Shown piece after piece: positions 51,122-59,964 of a stretch of DNA of 64,000 nt. The notes under the pieces are model-generated. The model ran no database searches. It was not told where the DNA came from and was given only the letters and a program-made list of their open reading frames with translations. The DNA comes from JANQOH01 sp965201115 (GTDB lineage Bacteria > Pseudomonadota > Alphaproteobacteria > UBA7887): positions 186,001 through 250,000 of the forward strand of contig OZ241745.1 in assembly GCA_965201115.1 (NCBI GenBank), in the 5' to 3' direction. Position numbers and translations under genes: made by a program. Each line of letters starts with the position of its first letter. The stretch's first letter is position 1.

Positions 51122-53179
51122 TCAGCGTTTTCCGAGCCGCGCCGCGGCCAGCCCGGCGAAAGCGCGGCTGCAACGCGCCATCGTCTCGGATGCGCGGCCG
51201 ATGGGGTCGGTCATGTAGTAATCGGTAACGGCGGGCGCAAAGGGCGCGGGGTCGAGCGCGCCTGCCTCGCCGAAGGGCCGCCAGTCGGCGGGGGCGATCT
51301 CGTCGATGCGGGAGAAATGCGGCGACAGCGCGGCCATCCGGCGGCGCAGCGCCGGCAGGTCGTCGCAGGGCAGGGGCGTGCCGAGCGCGCCGGACAGGGC
51401 GCGGATAATTACCCAGTCCTCGCGCGCGCCGCCGGGCGGGAACGCGGCGCGCTGGGCGCGCTGCGGACGGCCCTCGGTATTGACGTAGGTTCCGGGTTTT
51501 TCCGTGTAGGCGGCGCCGGGCAGGACGACGTCGGCGCGGTGCGCGCCGCGGTCGCCGTGGTGGCCTTGATAGACGACCAATCCGCCGCCGCTCGCGCCCG
51601 TGTCGAGTTCGTCGGCGCCCAGCAGGTAGAGAATATCGAGGCCGCCGGAGCGAATCGCGCGCGCCATGCCGGCGGCGTCGAGGCCGCCCTCGCCGGGAAC
51701 CAGCCCGAGATCGAGCCCCCCGGCGCGCGCGGCGGCGGTGTGGAGCGTGTTGAAACCGTTCCAGCCGTCGCGGACCAGGCGATAACGCTCGGCGATTTCA
51801 TGGCCGAGGGCGAGAACCGCGGCGCCGTCGGGCCGGGCGAGCGCGCCCATGCCGAGCACGATCATGGGCCGCTCGGCGCGTTCGAGCGCGGCGGAAAACG
51901 GGTGCGTTCCGGCGGCGATTTCCGCCAGCGTTTCCGGCCCGGCGCCAAGGGTCTCGACGGGATAGGTCAGGTCGCGCGCCGGGCCGATGGAGGCGATCGC
52001 GAAGCCGCCGGCGCGCCACCGCTTGCGGATGCGCTGGTTGATAACGGGCGCTTCCCAGCGCGGATCGGTTCCGGCGAGCAGGCAGAGATCGGCGTCCTCG
52101 ATGCCGGCGATGGTCGTATTGAACAGATATGCGGCGCGCGGGGCGGCGGGCAGGCGCGCGCCGTCCTGGCGGCAGTCGAGATGCGGCGAGCCGAGCGCTT
52201 CGGCCAAGTCGCGGAGCGCGCACATGGCCTCGGCGTCGCACAGATCGCCGGCGACGGCGCCGAAGCGCGCGCCATCCCCAAGGCGCGCGGCGATGGCGGC
52301 GAAGGCCTCGTCCCACTCCGCGGGCCGCAACCGCCCGTCCGCGCCGCGCATCCAGGGGCGGTCCAGGCGCTGGCGGCGCAGGCCGTCGTGCGCGTGGCGC
52401 GCCTTGTCGGCGATCCACTCCTCGTTCACGGCCTCGTTCAGGCGCGGCAGGACGCGCATGATCTCGCGGCCGCGCGCATCGACGCGGATATTGCTGCCCG
52501 CGGCGTCGAGTACGTCGACGGTCTCGGTCTTGCGCAATTCCCACGGGCGGGCGGTAAAGGCGTAGGGCTTCGATGTCAGCGCGCCGACCGGGCACAGATC
52601 GACGATATTGCCCGAGAGTTCGGACCCCAGGCCGCCTTCGAGCACGGTCGCGATTTCCATGTCCTCGCCGCGGAACAGGCCGCCGAGTTCGGGAGCGCCG
52701 GCCACTTCCTCCATGAAGCGCACGCAGCGGGTGCAATGAATGCAGCGGGTCATGTGGGTTTCGACGAGGGGACCGAAATCCTTGTCCGTCACTGCGCGCT
52801 TGCTTTCGGCATAGCGGCTGCCGGCGCGGCCGTAGCCCAGCGCTTGGTCCTGCAGGTCGCACTCCCCGCCCTGGTCGCAAACGGGGCAATCGAGAGGATG
52901 GTTGATGAGCAGAAACTCCATCGCGCCTTCGCGGGCGCGGCGCGCCATCGGCGATTCGGTACGCACGACCATGCCGTCGGCGGCGGGCATGGCGCACGAG
53001 GCGACGGGCTTGGGCGAGCGTTCGAGCTCGACCAGGCACATGCGGCAATTGCCGGCGATCGACAGGCGCTCATGGTAGCAGAAGCGCGGTATTTCGCGCC
53101 CCGCCTCTTCGCACGCCTGCAACAGCGTGGCGCCGGGCGCGACCGCGATCTCGCGGCCGTCGATAGTGAGCGTGGGCAT
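51122..53179 (-). CDS. nuoG: NADH-quinone oxidoreductase subunit G
   Basis: The large hydrophilic iron-sulfur subunit. 685 residues. An N-terminal 2Fe-2S domain (FCYHERLSIAGNCRMC), an HxxxC..C Fe-S segment (INHPLDCPVCDQGGECDLQD) and a 4Fe-4S site (HMTRCIHCTRCVRF with NIVDLCPVGALT) are followed by a molybdopterin-type domain without cofactor. ATG 53179; the upstream frame is a nuoF shadow. Confidence 0.97.
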   Translation of the reverse strand: MPTLTIDGREIAVAPGATLLQACEEAGREIPRFCYHERLSIAGNCRMCLVELERSPKPVASCAMPAADGMVVRTESPMARRAREGAMEFLLINHPLDCPVCDQGGECDLQDQALGYGRAGSRYAESKRAVTDKDFGPLVETHMTRCIHCTRCVRFMEEVAGAPELGGLFRGEDMEIATVLEGGLGSELSGNIVDLCPVGALTSKPYAFTARPWELRKTETVDVLDAAGSNIRVDARGREIMRVLPRLNEAVNEEWIADKARHAHDGLRRQRLDRPWMRGADGRLRPAEWDEAFAAIAARLGDGARFGAVAGDLCDAEAMCALRDLAEALGSPHLDCRQDGARLPAAPRAAYLFNTTIAGIEDADLCLLAGTDPRWEAPVINQRIRKRWRAGGFAIASIGPARDLTYPVETLGAGPETLAEIAAGTHPFSAALERAERPMIVLGMGALARPDGAAVLALGHEIAERYRLVRDGWNGFNTLHTAAARAGGLDLGLVPGEGGLDAAGMARAIRSGGLDILYLLGADELDTGASGGGLVVYQGHHGDRGAHRADVVLPGAAYTEKPGTYVNTEGRPQRAQRAAFPPGGAREDWVIIRALSGALGTPLPCDDLPALRRRMAALSPHFSRIDEIAPADWRPFGEAGALDPAPFAPAVTDYYMTDPIGRASETMARCSRAFAGLAAARLGKR

Positions 53180-53190
53180 GGCGAAGGTTT

Positions 53191-54465
53191 CTAGGCCGCG
53201 CGCTTCTTGCGGTCGAGTATGCGGCGCTCGAGCTCGCCGCGGAAGTGGCGGATCAGGCCCTGGACGGGCCAGGCCGAGGCGTCGCCGAGGGCGCAGATGG
53301 TGTGTCCCTCGACCTGACGGGAGACCTGTTCGAGCAGATCGATGTCCTCGATCTCGGCGCGCCCCTCGACAAGACGCTCCATGGTTCGCCACATCCAGCC
53401 CGCGCCCTCGCGGCAGGGCGTACACTGGCCGCAGCTCTCGTGCTTGTAGAAGTGCGAAAGCCGCGCGATGGCGGCGACGATGTCGGTGGAGCGATCCATG
53501 ACGATTACCGCCGCGGTGCCCAGCCCGGAGCCCGACTCGCGCAGCGCGTCGAAATCCATGGGCTGTTCGTCGCACACCGATTTCGGCAGGCAGGGCACCG
53601 AGGAGCCGCCGGGGATGACCGCCAGCAGGTTGTCCCAGCCGCCGCGCACCCCGCCGGCGTGGCGCTCGATCAGTTCGCGCAGCGGAATGCCCATCGCCTC
53701 TTCGACATTGCAGGGCGCCTCGACATGGCCCGAGATGCAGAAGAGCTTGGTTCCGGTGTTGTTGTCGCGGCCGATGCCGGCGAACCACGTAGCGCCGCGC
53801 CGCAGAATTTCCGGCACGACCGCTATCGTCTCGACATTGTTGACCGTGGTGGGGCAGCCGTAGAGCCCGGCGGCGGCGGGGAAGGGGGGCTTCAGGCGCG
53901 GCTGGCCCTTCTTGCCCTCCAGGCTTTCGAGCAGGGCGGTTTCCTCGCCGCAGATATAGGCGCCGGCGCCGCGGTGGACGACGATGTCGAAGCGCACGCC
54001 CGCGCCGCCGGCGTCGGCGCCGAGCAGGCCGGCGTCGTAGGCTTCCGCGACGGCGCGCTCGAACGCGGCGGCCTCGCGGTAGAACTCGCCGCGCACGTAT
54101 ACGTAGGCGGTCTCGGCGCCGATGGCGAAGCCGGCGAGCAGGCAGCCCTCGACCAGTTTGTGCGGCTCATGGCGGAGGATGTCGCGGTCCTTGCACGTTC
54201 CCGGCTCGCTCTCGTCGGCGTTGACGACCAGGTACGAGGGGCGGGGGTCGTCCCTGGGCATGAACGACCATTTCAGCGCGGCGGGAAAGCCTGCGCCGCC
54301 GCGGCCGCGCAGGCCGGAATTGCGGATCTCCTCGATAATCGCGGCGCGCCCCCGGCCGATGGCCGCGGCGGTCCCGTCCCAGTCGCCGCGCCGGCGGGCG
54401 GAGGCGAGATCGGCGCCTTCCGCGCCGTAAAGGTTCGTGAAAATCCGATCCTTGTCGGCCAGCAT
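53191..54465 (-). CDS. nuoF: NADH-quinone oxidoreductase subunit F
   Basis: The subunit that binds NADH and FMN and carries a 4Fe-4S cluster (N3). 424 residues. FMN/NADH loops GLRGRGGAGFPAALKW and GAGAYICGEETALLESLEG, and the cluster ESCGQCTPCREG with a later Cys (TICALGDA). ATG 54465 overlaps the nuoE stop by one base. Confidence 0.97.
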   Translation of the reverse strand: MLADKDRIFTNLYGAEGADLASARRRGDWDGTAAAIGRGRAAIIEEIRNSGLRGRGGAGFPAALKWSFMPRDDPRPSYLVVNADESEPGTCKDRDILRHEPHKLVEGCLLAGFAIGAETAYVYVRGEFYREAAAFERAVAEAYDAGLLGADAGGAGVRFDIVVHRGAGAYICGEETALLESLEGKKGQPRLKPPFPAAAGLYGCPTTVNNVETIAVVPEILRRGATWFAGIGRDNNTGTKLFCISGHVEAPCNVEEAMGIPLRELIERHAGGVRGGWDNLLAVIPGGSSVPCLPKSVCDEQPMDFDALRESGSGLGTAAVIVMDRSTDIVAAIARLSHFYKHESCGQCTPCREGAGWMWRTMERLVEGRAEIEDIDLLEQVSRQVEGHTICALGDASAWPVQGLIRHFRGELERRILDRKKRAA

Positions 54466-55079
54466 TACGCGTTGCCCCCGGCGAGAAGCACGGTTCGGCC
54501 GGTTGCGGGCTCGGAAGCGCGGCGGCCCGGGATTTGCGTTCCCGGACGGGGCGTCTCGCCGCGCCGCAACGCCGCCAGCACGGCGGCGATCGAATCGGCG
54601 TCGAGGTCTTCGTAATAGTCGTCGCCGATTTGGGCCACGGGGGCATTGACGCAGGCGCCCAGACACTCGACCTCGAGCAGCGTGAACAGGCCGTCGGCGG
54701 CGGTCTGCCCGGGCTCGACGCCCAGCGCGCGGCGGCAGGCGTCGCGCACCGCGTCGGCGCCGCGCAGCCAGCACGGCGTCGTGCGGCAGAGCTGGACGAC
54801 GTGCTTCCCGACCGGCGCGAGATGGAACATGGTGTAGAAGCTCGCGACCTCGAAGGCGCGGATTTCCGGCATGCCGAGCATTTCCGCCACCGCGCGGATC
54901 GCGGCCCCGGGCAGCCAGCCCCCGTGCTCGCGCTGCGCCAGGTCGAGCAGCGGAAGCACGGCGCTCTGGCGGCGCTCCGGCGGATAGCGCGCGATTATGC
55001 GCTCGGCGCGCGCCAGCGCCTCGGCGTCGAACGCGAAGCGTTCGGGTTGCCCGGAATCGGGGGCGAAAGCGCGTTTCAC
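54465..55079 (-). CDS. nuoE: NADH-quinone oxidoreductase subunit E
   Basis: The 2Fe-2S (N1a) thioredoxin-fold subunit of the NADH module. 204 residues. The four Cys appear as CRTTPCWLRG and CLGACVNAP, typical of NuoE. The C-terminal ~30 residues are Pro/Arg-rich. GTG 55079 overlaps the nuoD stop as GTGA. A downstream ATG is far inside, so GTG is preferred. Confidence 0.96.
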   Translation of the reverse strand: MKRAFAPDSGQPERFAFDAEALARAERIIARYPPERRQSAVLPLLDLAQREHGGWLPGAAIRAVAEMLGMPEIRAFEVASFYTMFHLAPVGKHVVQLCRTTPCWLRGADAVRDACRRALGVEPGQTAADGLFTLLEVECLGACVNAPVAQIGDDYYEDLDADSIAAVLAALRRGETPRPGTQIPGRRASEPATGRTVLLAGGNA

Positions 55080-56254
55080 CGGTCGATCTCCCCGAATACG
55101 ATGTCGAGCGTGGCGATGCAGGCGACGAGATCCGCAAGCTGGTGGCCGCGGGTCATGAAATCCAGCCCTTGCAGATGGGCGAAACCGGGGGCGCGAATCT
55201 TGCAACGATACGGGCGGTTGCTCCCGTCGGCGACGATATAGACGCCGAACTCGCCCTTCGGCGCCTCGACCGCCGTATAGGTCTCGCCGGCGGGCACGCG
55301 GTAGCCCTCGGTATAGAGCTTGAAGTGGTGGATGAGCTCTTCCATCGACTGCTTCATCCCCGCGCGCGCGGGCGGCGCGATCTTGCCGTCTTCCACGACG
55401 ACGGGGCCGCTGGGCATGGCCTCGGCGCACTGCGCGATAATGCGCAGGCTCTGGCGCATCTCCTCCATGCGCAGGAGGTAGCGATCGTAGCAGTCGCCGT
55501 TCTTGCCGACGGGGATATCGAAGTCCATGCGGTCGTACACCGCGTAGGGCTGCGCCTTGCGCAAGTCCCAGGCGAGGCCGGTCGAGCGCAGCACGGGGCC
55601 GGAAAAGCCCCAGTCGAGCGCTTGTTCGGGCGTCACCGCGCCGATGCCTACATTGCGCTGCTTCCAGATGCGGTTTTCCGTGAGCAGCCCCTCTACGTCG
55701 TCGAGCACGCGCGGGAAGCGCCGCGCCCACGCCATGACGTCGTCGAGCAGGCCGTCGGGCAGATCGCGGTGGACGCCGCCGGGCCGGACATAGGCGGCGT
55801 GCATGCGCGCGCCGGATACGCGCTCGTAAAACTCGAGCAGCGCCTCGCGCTCCTCGAACAGCCAGAGAAACGGCGTCATCGCGCCGATGTCGAGGCCGTT
55901 GGCGGCCACTTGCAGGCAGTGGTTGAGAACGCGCGTGATTTCGTCGAACAGCACGCGGATGTATTGCGCGCGCGGCGGCGCCTCGATGCCGAGCAGTTTC
56001 TCGACCGCCAGGCTGTAGCAGTGCTCCTGGTTCATCATCGAGACATAGTCCAGGCGATCGAAATAGGGCAGCGCCTGAAGCCAGGTCTTGTGCTCGATGA
56101 GTTTCTCGGTGCCGCGATGGAGCAGGCCGATGTGGGGGTCGGCGCGCTCCACCACCTCGCCGTCCATTTCGAGCACCAGGCGCAGCACCCCGTGCGCGGC
56201 GGGATGCTGCGGGCCGAAATTGAACGTGAAGCTGCGGATGTCGGTTTCGCTCAC
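55076..56254 (-). CDS. nuoD: NADH-quinone oxidoreductase subunit D
   Basis: A 49-kDa homolog that forms the quinone pocket with NuoB. 392 residues. FNFGPQHPAAHGVLRLVLEM, HIGLLHRGTEKLIEHKTWLQ and YDRMDFDIPVGKNGDCYDRY are diagnostic. GTG 56254 overlaps the nuoC stop as GTGA and begins right before the HPAAHG motif. Confidence 0.97.
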   Translation of the reverse strand: MSETDIRSFTFNFGPQHPAAHGVLRLVLEMDGEVVERADPHIGLLHRGTEKLIEHKTWLQALPYFDRLDYVSMMNQEHCYSLAVEKLLGIEAPPRAQYIRVLFDEITRVLNHCLQVAANGLDIGAMTPFLWLFEEREALLEFYERVSGARMHAAYVRPGGVHRDLPDGLLDDVMAWARRFPRVLDDVEGLLTENRIWKQRNVGIGAVTPEQALDWGFSGPVLRSTGLAWDLRKAQPYAVYDRMDFDIPVGKNGDCYDRYLLRMEEMRQSLRIIAQCAEAMPSGPVVVEDGKIAPPARAGMKQSMEELIHHFKLYTEGYRVPAGETYTAVEAPKGEFGVYIVADGSNRPYRCKIRAPGFAHLQGLDFMTRGHQLADLVACIATLDIVFGEIDR

Positions 56255-56868
56255 GGCGCCGCTCCGCCGCCGCCGGGGCGGATATCGCCCTCCCACGGGC
56301 TTTCGAAGTCGAACACGCGGTATTCCTGCGCCAGCGACACGGGCTCCTGCACGACGCGCTTTTCCTCCTCGTCGTAGCGCACCTCGACATGGCCCGTGAG
56401 GGGAAAATCCTTGCGCAGGGGGTGGCCGTCGAACCCGTAATCCGTGAGCAGGCGGCGCAGGTCGGGATGGCCGGCGAAATGGATGCCGTAGAGGTCCCAC
56501 GCCTCGCGCTCGTACCACCCGGCGGCGCTGTACAAATCGCAGGCCGAGGGAACGGGCGCATCGCCGCCCGCGCGCAGCTTCACGCGCACGCGCTGATTCC
56601 CGGCGTGGCTCAGCAGATGGTACACCACGTCGAACCGGGAGGCGCGGTCCGGCCAGTCCACCGCGCACAGGTCCACGAGCTGGCGGAAGCGGCATTCCGG
56701 GTCGTCGCGCAAGAAGGCGAGCAGACGAAGCAAGCCATCGCGCGCGGCGACAAGGGCGAGCTCGCCGCGCGCGATGGCGGGCGCCTCGGCGAGACCGGGC
56801 GCCGCCGACGCGATATAGGCGCCGAGTTCGGCCAGCGCCTGTTCGTCCGGATACGCGCGCGCCGCCAT
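56251..56868 (-). CDS. nuoC: NADH-quinone oxidoreductase subunit C
   Basis: A 30-kDa homolog of the connecting module. 205 residues. LVDLCAVDWPDRASRFDVVYH, ERE(A)WDLYGIHFAGHPDLRRL and LTDYGFDGHPLRKDFPLTGH are family signatures. It is separate from nuoD, unlike the fused NuoCD of enterics. ATG 56868. Confidence 0.97.
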   Translation of the reverse strand: MAARAYPDEQALAELGAYIASAAPGLAEAPAIARGELALVAARDGLLRLLAFLRDDPECRFRQLVDLCAVDWPDRASRFDVVYHLLSHAGNQRVRVKLRAGGDAPVPSACDLYSAAGWYEREAWDLYGIHFAGHPDLRRLLTDYGFDGHPLRKDFPLTGHVEVRYDEEEKRVVQEPVSLAQEYRVFDFESPWEGDIRPGGGGAAP

Positions 56869-56888
56869 CGCTCCGCTTCCGTCGCCGT

Positions 56889-57398
56889 TCAGCGCGCCAG
56901 CGTGCCCGTGCGGCGGATTTTGCGCTGCAACTGCATGATGCCGTAAAGCAGCGCCTCCGCCGTCGGCGGGCAGCCGGGAACGTAGACATCGACCGGAACG
57001 ATGCGGTCGCACCCGCGCACCACCGAGTAGGAATAATGGTAGTAGCCGCCGCCATTGGCGCAGCTGCCCATCGAGATGACGTAGCGCGGCTCGGGCATCT
57101 GGTCGTACACCTTGCGCAAGGCGGGGGCCATCTTGTTGGTGAGCGTGCCGGCCACGATCATCACGTCGGACTGCCGCGGGCTGGGGCGGAACACCACGCC
57201 GAAACGGTCGAGGTCGTAGCGGCTTGCGCCGGTGTGCATCATTTCGACGGCGCAGCAGGCAAGACCGAAACTCATGGGCCACAGCGAGCCGCTGCGCGCC
57301 CAGTTCACGAGTTTCTCCAGCCTGGCGACAACGAAGCCCTTCTCGCCGGCCTCGCGCGCGAGGCCGGCGACCGCGCCGGCGGTATCGCTTACTCCCAT
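56889..57398 (-). CDS. nuoB: NADH-quinone oxidoreductase subunit B
   Basis: Carries the terminal 4Fe-4S cluster N2. 169 residues. FGLACCAVEMMHTG, SMGSCANGGGYYHYSYSVVR and VPGCPPTAEALLYGIMQLQ hold the four Cys. ATG 57398 overlaps the nuoA 3' end by 10 bases; the longer frame is a nuoA shadow. Confidence 0.97.
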   Translation of the reverse strand: MGVSDTAGAVAGLAREAGEKGFVVARLEKLVNWARSGSLWPMSFGLACCAVEMMHTGASRYDLDRFGVVFRPSPRQSDVMIVAGTLTNKMAPALRKVYDQMPEPRYVISMGSCANGGGYYHYSYSVVRGCDRIVPVDVYVPGCPPTAEALLYGIMQLQRKIRRTGTLAR

Positions 57399-57745
57399 TC
57401 GAGCGCTCCCTTGCGCCACTCGTACACGAAACCCACCGTAAGCACGCCGAGGAAGATCATCATCGACCAAAAGCCGAACGCGCCGATGTCGCGCAGCACG
57501 ATGGCCCACGGGAACAGGAACGCGACCTCGAGATCGAAGATGACGAACAGGATCGCGACCAGGTAGAAGCGCACGTCGAATCGACCGCGCGCGTTGTCGA
57601 AGGGCTCGAAACCGCATTCGTAGGCGGAGAGCTTCTCGGCGTCGGGGCGGCGGCGCGCAACGACCCACGAGGCGGCGACGGCGGCCAGCGCAAGCCCGCC
57701 GGCGACGCCGAGAAACAGCAGTATCGGCAGATATTCAGCAAGCAT
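57389..57745 (-). CDS. nuoA: NADH-quinone oxidoreductase subunit A
   Basis: A small three-helix membrane subunit and first gene of the nuo operon. 118 residues. EYLPILLFLGVAGGLALAAV, KLSAYECGFEPFDNARGRFD and VRFYLVAILFVIFDLEVAFL then FPWA are diagnostic. ATG 57745. The operon promoter must lie in the ~55 bases before the tRNA gene, or upstream of the tRNA. Confidence 0.97.
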   Translation of the reverse strand: MLAEYLPILLFLGVAGGLALAAVAASWVVARRRPDAEKLSAYECGFEPFDNARGRFDVRFYLVAILFVIFDLEVAFLFPWAIVLRDIGAFGFWSMMIFLGVLTVGFVYEWRKGALEWE

Positions 57746-57799
57746 CCCGCGCGCCTCGCGGACCGCGGCGGCGCCAGGCGCGCGCTGCGTTTCGGATGG

Positions 57800-57877
57800 T
57801 GGCGGGAGTGACGGGACTCGAACCCGCGGCCTCTGGCGTGACAGGCCAGCGCTCTAACCGAACTGAGCTACACCCCC
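57800..57877 (-). tRNA. tRNA-Asp (GTC)
   Basis: On the minus strand the sequence folds as a full cloverleaf: acceptor GGGGGTG with CACTCCC, D-arm GCTC..GAGC, anticodon stem CTGGC/GCCAG with loop CTGTCAC (anticodon GTC), and the GCGGGTTCGAGTCCCGT T-arm. The CCA end is encoded. One G-T pair lies in the acceptor stem. Confidence 0.95.
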
Positions 57878-58024
57878 GAACCGGCGCCCATTCTATCCCC
57901 CCGCGCGGCCGAGTCAACGCATTCCGCCGCCGCGCCGCCGGAATTGTGCGGCGCGTTTCCCGGAGCGCCGGCGCCCCGCCCGCACGGCGCACGCCGGGCG
58001 CGCGGCGGTTTGACGGCGGCGCGG

Positions 58025-58927
58025 TCAGCCGCGTGCGCCGGCGCCTGCGGGCGGCGCGCGGCAGGCGGAGAGGGCGCGCGGGGTTCCGGAGAGGTCGCGG
58101 TGGGCGGCGATGCCGCGGAAACCGGCGGCGCGCAGCAGGGTACTTACGGACAGCTCGCGGTCGTCGCCGATTTCGACGACGACGAGACCGCCGGCGGCGA
58201 GGCGCCGCGCGGCGCCGGCCAGCAGCGCGCGGTAGCAGGCCAGGCCATCCGGGCCGCCGTCGAGCGCGAGGCGCGGTTCGCAGGCAATCTCCGGCGCCAG
58301 CGCGGCCAGGGCGGCGCGCGGGATATAGGGCGGGTTGCACACGGCGACATCGAACGCGCCGCCGCCCAGCGCCGCCGCCCAATCGGAGGCGGCGAAGGCG
58401 CAACGGCCGCCCAGGCCCAGCGCGCGCGCGTTGGCCGCGGCCACGGCCAGCGCCGCCGGATCGCGGTCGGCCCCGACGCCGAATGCCCCCGGCCATTCGG
58501 AAAGCAGGGCCAGCAGCAGGCAGCCCGAGCCCGTGCCCAGATCGAGCACGCGGCGCGGCGCCGCCCGCGCGCGCGCAAGCGCCGCGGCAACGACGGTTTC
58601 GCTGTCCGGCCGCGGGATGAGCACGGCGGGGTTTACGGCGAATTCGAGGCTGTGGAACTCGCGCTTGCCGACGATATAGGCGAGCGGCTCGCGGGCCTCG
58701 CGCCGCCGCACCGCGCGTTCGAAACGTTCGTATTCCCCTGCGCTCAACCGCGCGTCCGGGCTGGCGATCTGGCGCGCCGCGCCGCGTCCGGTGGCGTGGC
58801 GCAACAGGACGCGCGCCGCGAGCCGCGGCGCATCGGCGCCGCTTGCCTCCAGTCTCTCCGTCGCTTGCCGCAGCGCGGCGCCGACGGTCCCGGGAAACGA
58901 GCCGATACCGGCAGCCGCCGGCGTCAG
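58025..58927 (-). CDS. prmC: PrmC, peptide chain release factor glutamine methyltransferase
   Basis: Methylates the GGQ glutamine of RF1 and RF2. About 300 residues. N-terminal helical domain (TVGAALRQATERLEASGADA), then FAVNPAVLIPRPDSETVV, the SAM motif DLGTGSGCLLLAL and the catalytic NPPYIP. No ATG, GTG or TTG occurs before the N-terminal domain. CTG 58927 overlaps the upstream stop as CTGA and gives the expected length, so a CTG start is proposed. It is separated from prfA by an outer-membrane protein gene. Confidence 0.88.
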   Translation of the reverse strand: MTPAAAGIGSFPGTVGAALRQATERLEASGADAPRLAARVLLRHATGRGAARQIASPDARLSAGEYERFERAVRRREAREPLAYIVGKREFHSLEFAVNPAVLIPRPDSETVVAAALARARAAPRRVLDLGTGSGCLLLALLSEWPGAFGVGADRDPAALAVAAANARALGLGGRCAFAASDWAAALGGGAFDVAVCNPPYIPRAALAALAPEIACEPRLALDGGPDGLACYRALLAGAARRLAAGGLVVVEIGDDRELSVSTLLRAAGFRGIAAHRDLSGTPRALSACRAPPAGAGARG

Positions 58928-59853
58928 AAGTAGAACTTCAGCCCCAGCGAGAGGGCCCAGAAGCCGAAGCCCGAAGCGTCGATGCCGTAATGGATGGGCG
59001 CGTCGCCCGGCCCCACGGTCGATTCGTGGCCTCGCAGCGGTTTCCACGCCTTGCCGCCGTCGCTGAAGTCGCTGAAGGAATTGCCGTAGCGGACCTTCGC
59101 CGTCAGCGCGCGGTCGGGGCCGAGCGCGTAGTCGAGTCCGGCGATCAGCTGATACGACCATAGCCAGTCCGACATCGTGTCGTCGGCCCGCGAGGTCGTG
59201 CCGCCGGCGTGAGGGTTCGTGCGGGTAAGCACGCCGTCTTCGATCAACTCCTCGAGCGTCTCGGGATCGGCGCGGACCGTCGTGGCCGTATAGTCGATTT
59301 GCGCGCGCGTGGCGCCCAGGCCGAACCCCAGCCACGGCGTAAACCGCGATTCGCCGCGCATATCGAAATAGACATTCGCGAAGAAGTTATGCGTGCGCAG
59401 AGCGCCGATTTCCTCGTTGCGCTCCACGGTTTCGGCCTGCTTCGGGTCGCCGGGGACGATGAGGCCCGCCTTTTCCCCGCCGTGGCGGCGGTAAAAGTAT
59501 TCCGCCTCGAAGCGCGCCGGCCCGGCGCCCGCGTAACCGGCGGCGACCCCGGCCAGCATTCCGGTATCGAGATCGAATGCGTTGGCTCTCGCCGCCAGCG
59601 GCCGCGGGCCGCATTGCGCCCGCGGCAGGGGAACGCTCTTGCCGTCCGGATAGGTATATGAATCCAGATACTGGTCGCATTCCGTATTGACGCCGACATT
59701 GGTGCGAGTGGATTCGAGGCTTGTCGCCATTGCCGCGCCGAGTTCGATCCCGGCGTAGAAACCGTTGCCGTCTTCGGCGGGCGCCGCGAACGCCGCCGCC
59801 AAGGCGGCCGCGACGGTCGAAACGAATGCCGCGAGGCGGGCGCGATACATCAT
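58924..59853 (-). CDS. Outer-membrane beta-barrel protein
   Basis: 309 residues. The N-terminus is a signal peptide (hydrophobic ~7-24, cut near AAPAEDGNG). FYAGIELGAAMA and many alternating-residue strands, ending in LGLKFYF with the terminal Phe expected for BAM-inserted barrels. Two Cys (~58 and ~80) may pair. ATG 59853 and 59850 are adjacent; GGAGGAG precedes both. Function unknown; likely a surface porin- or OmpA-barrel-like protein. Coupled to prmC by CTGA. Confidence 0.75.
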   Translation of the reverse strand: MMYRARLAAFVSTVAAALAAAFAAPAEDGNGFYAGIELGAAMATSLESTRTNVGVNTECDQYLDSYTYPDGKSVPLPRAQCGPRPLAARANAFDLDTGMLAGVAAGYAGAGPARFEAEYFYRRHGGEKAGLIVPGDPKQAETVERNEEIGALRTHNFFANVYFDMRGESRFTPWLGFGLGATRAQIDYTATTVRADPETLEELIEDGVLTRTNPHAGGTTSRADDTMSDWLWSYQLIAGLDYALGPDRALTAKVRYGNSFSDFSDGGKAWKPLRGHESTVGPGDAPIHYGIDASGFGFWALSLGLKFYF

Positions 59854-59925
59854 AGGTCTCCTCCATGCTTTTCCGCGGGCGCGAAAACCGCGCCATCGTA
59901 GCGTTCGGACGCGCGCCGCGGAAGA

Positions 59926-59950
59926 GGCGTCCGCGCGCCCGCGGTCCCGG
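59926..59950 (-). repeat. Partial copy of the dispersed GC-rich repeat
   Basis: Reverse-strand CCGGGACCGCGGGC matches the start of the copies at 18821 and 22308, and is followed by GCGCGGACGCC. It lies in the ~110-base gap between prfA and the outer-membrane protein gene. The second half of the element is not recognisable. Confidence 0.5.
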
Positions 59951-59964
59951 AACGACGGTCGCGG

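Noticed and set aside
57950..57990. Possible further copy of the dispersed repeat downstream of tRNA-Asp
   Set aside because: Only CGCCCCGCCCGCAC resembles the core; the similarity is within what GC-rich sequence gives by chance.
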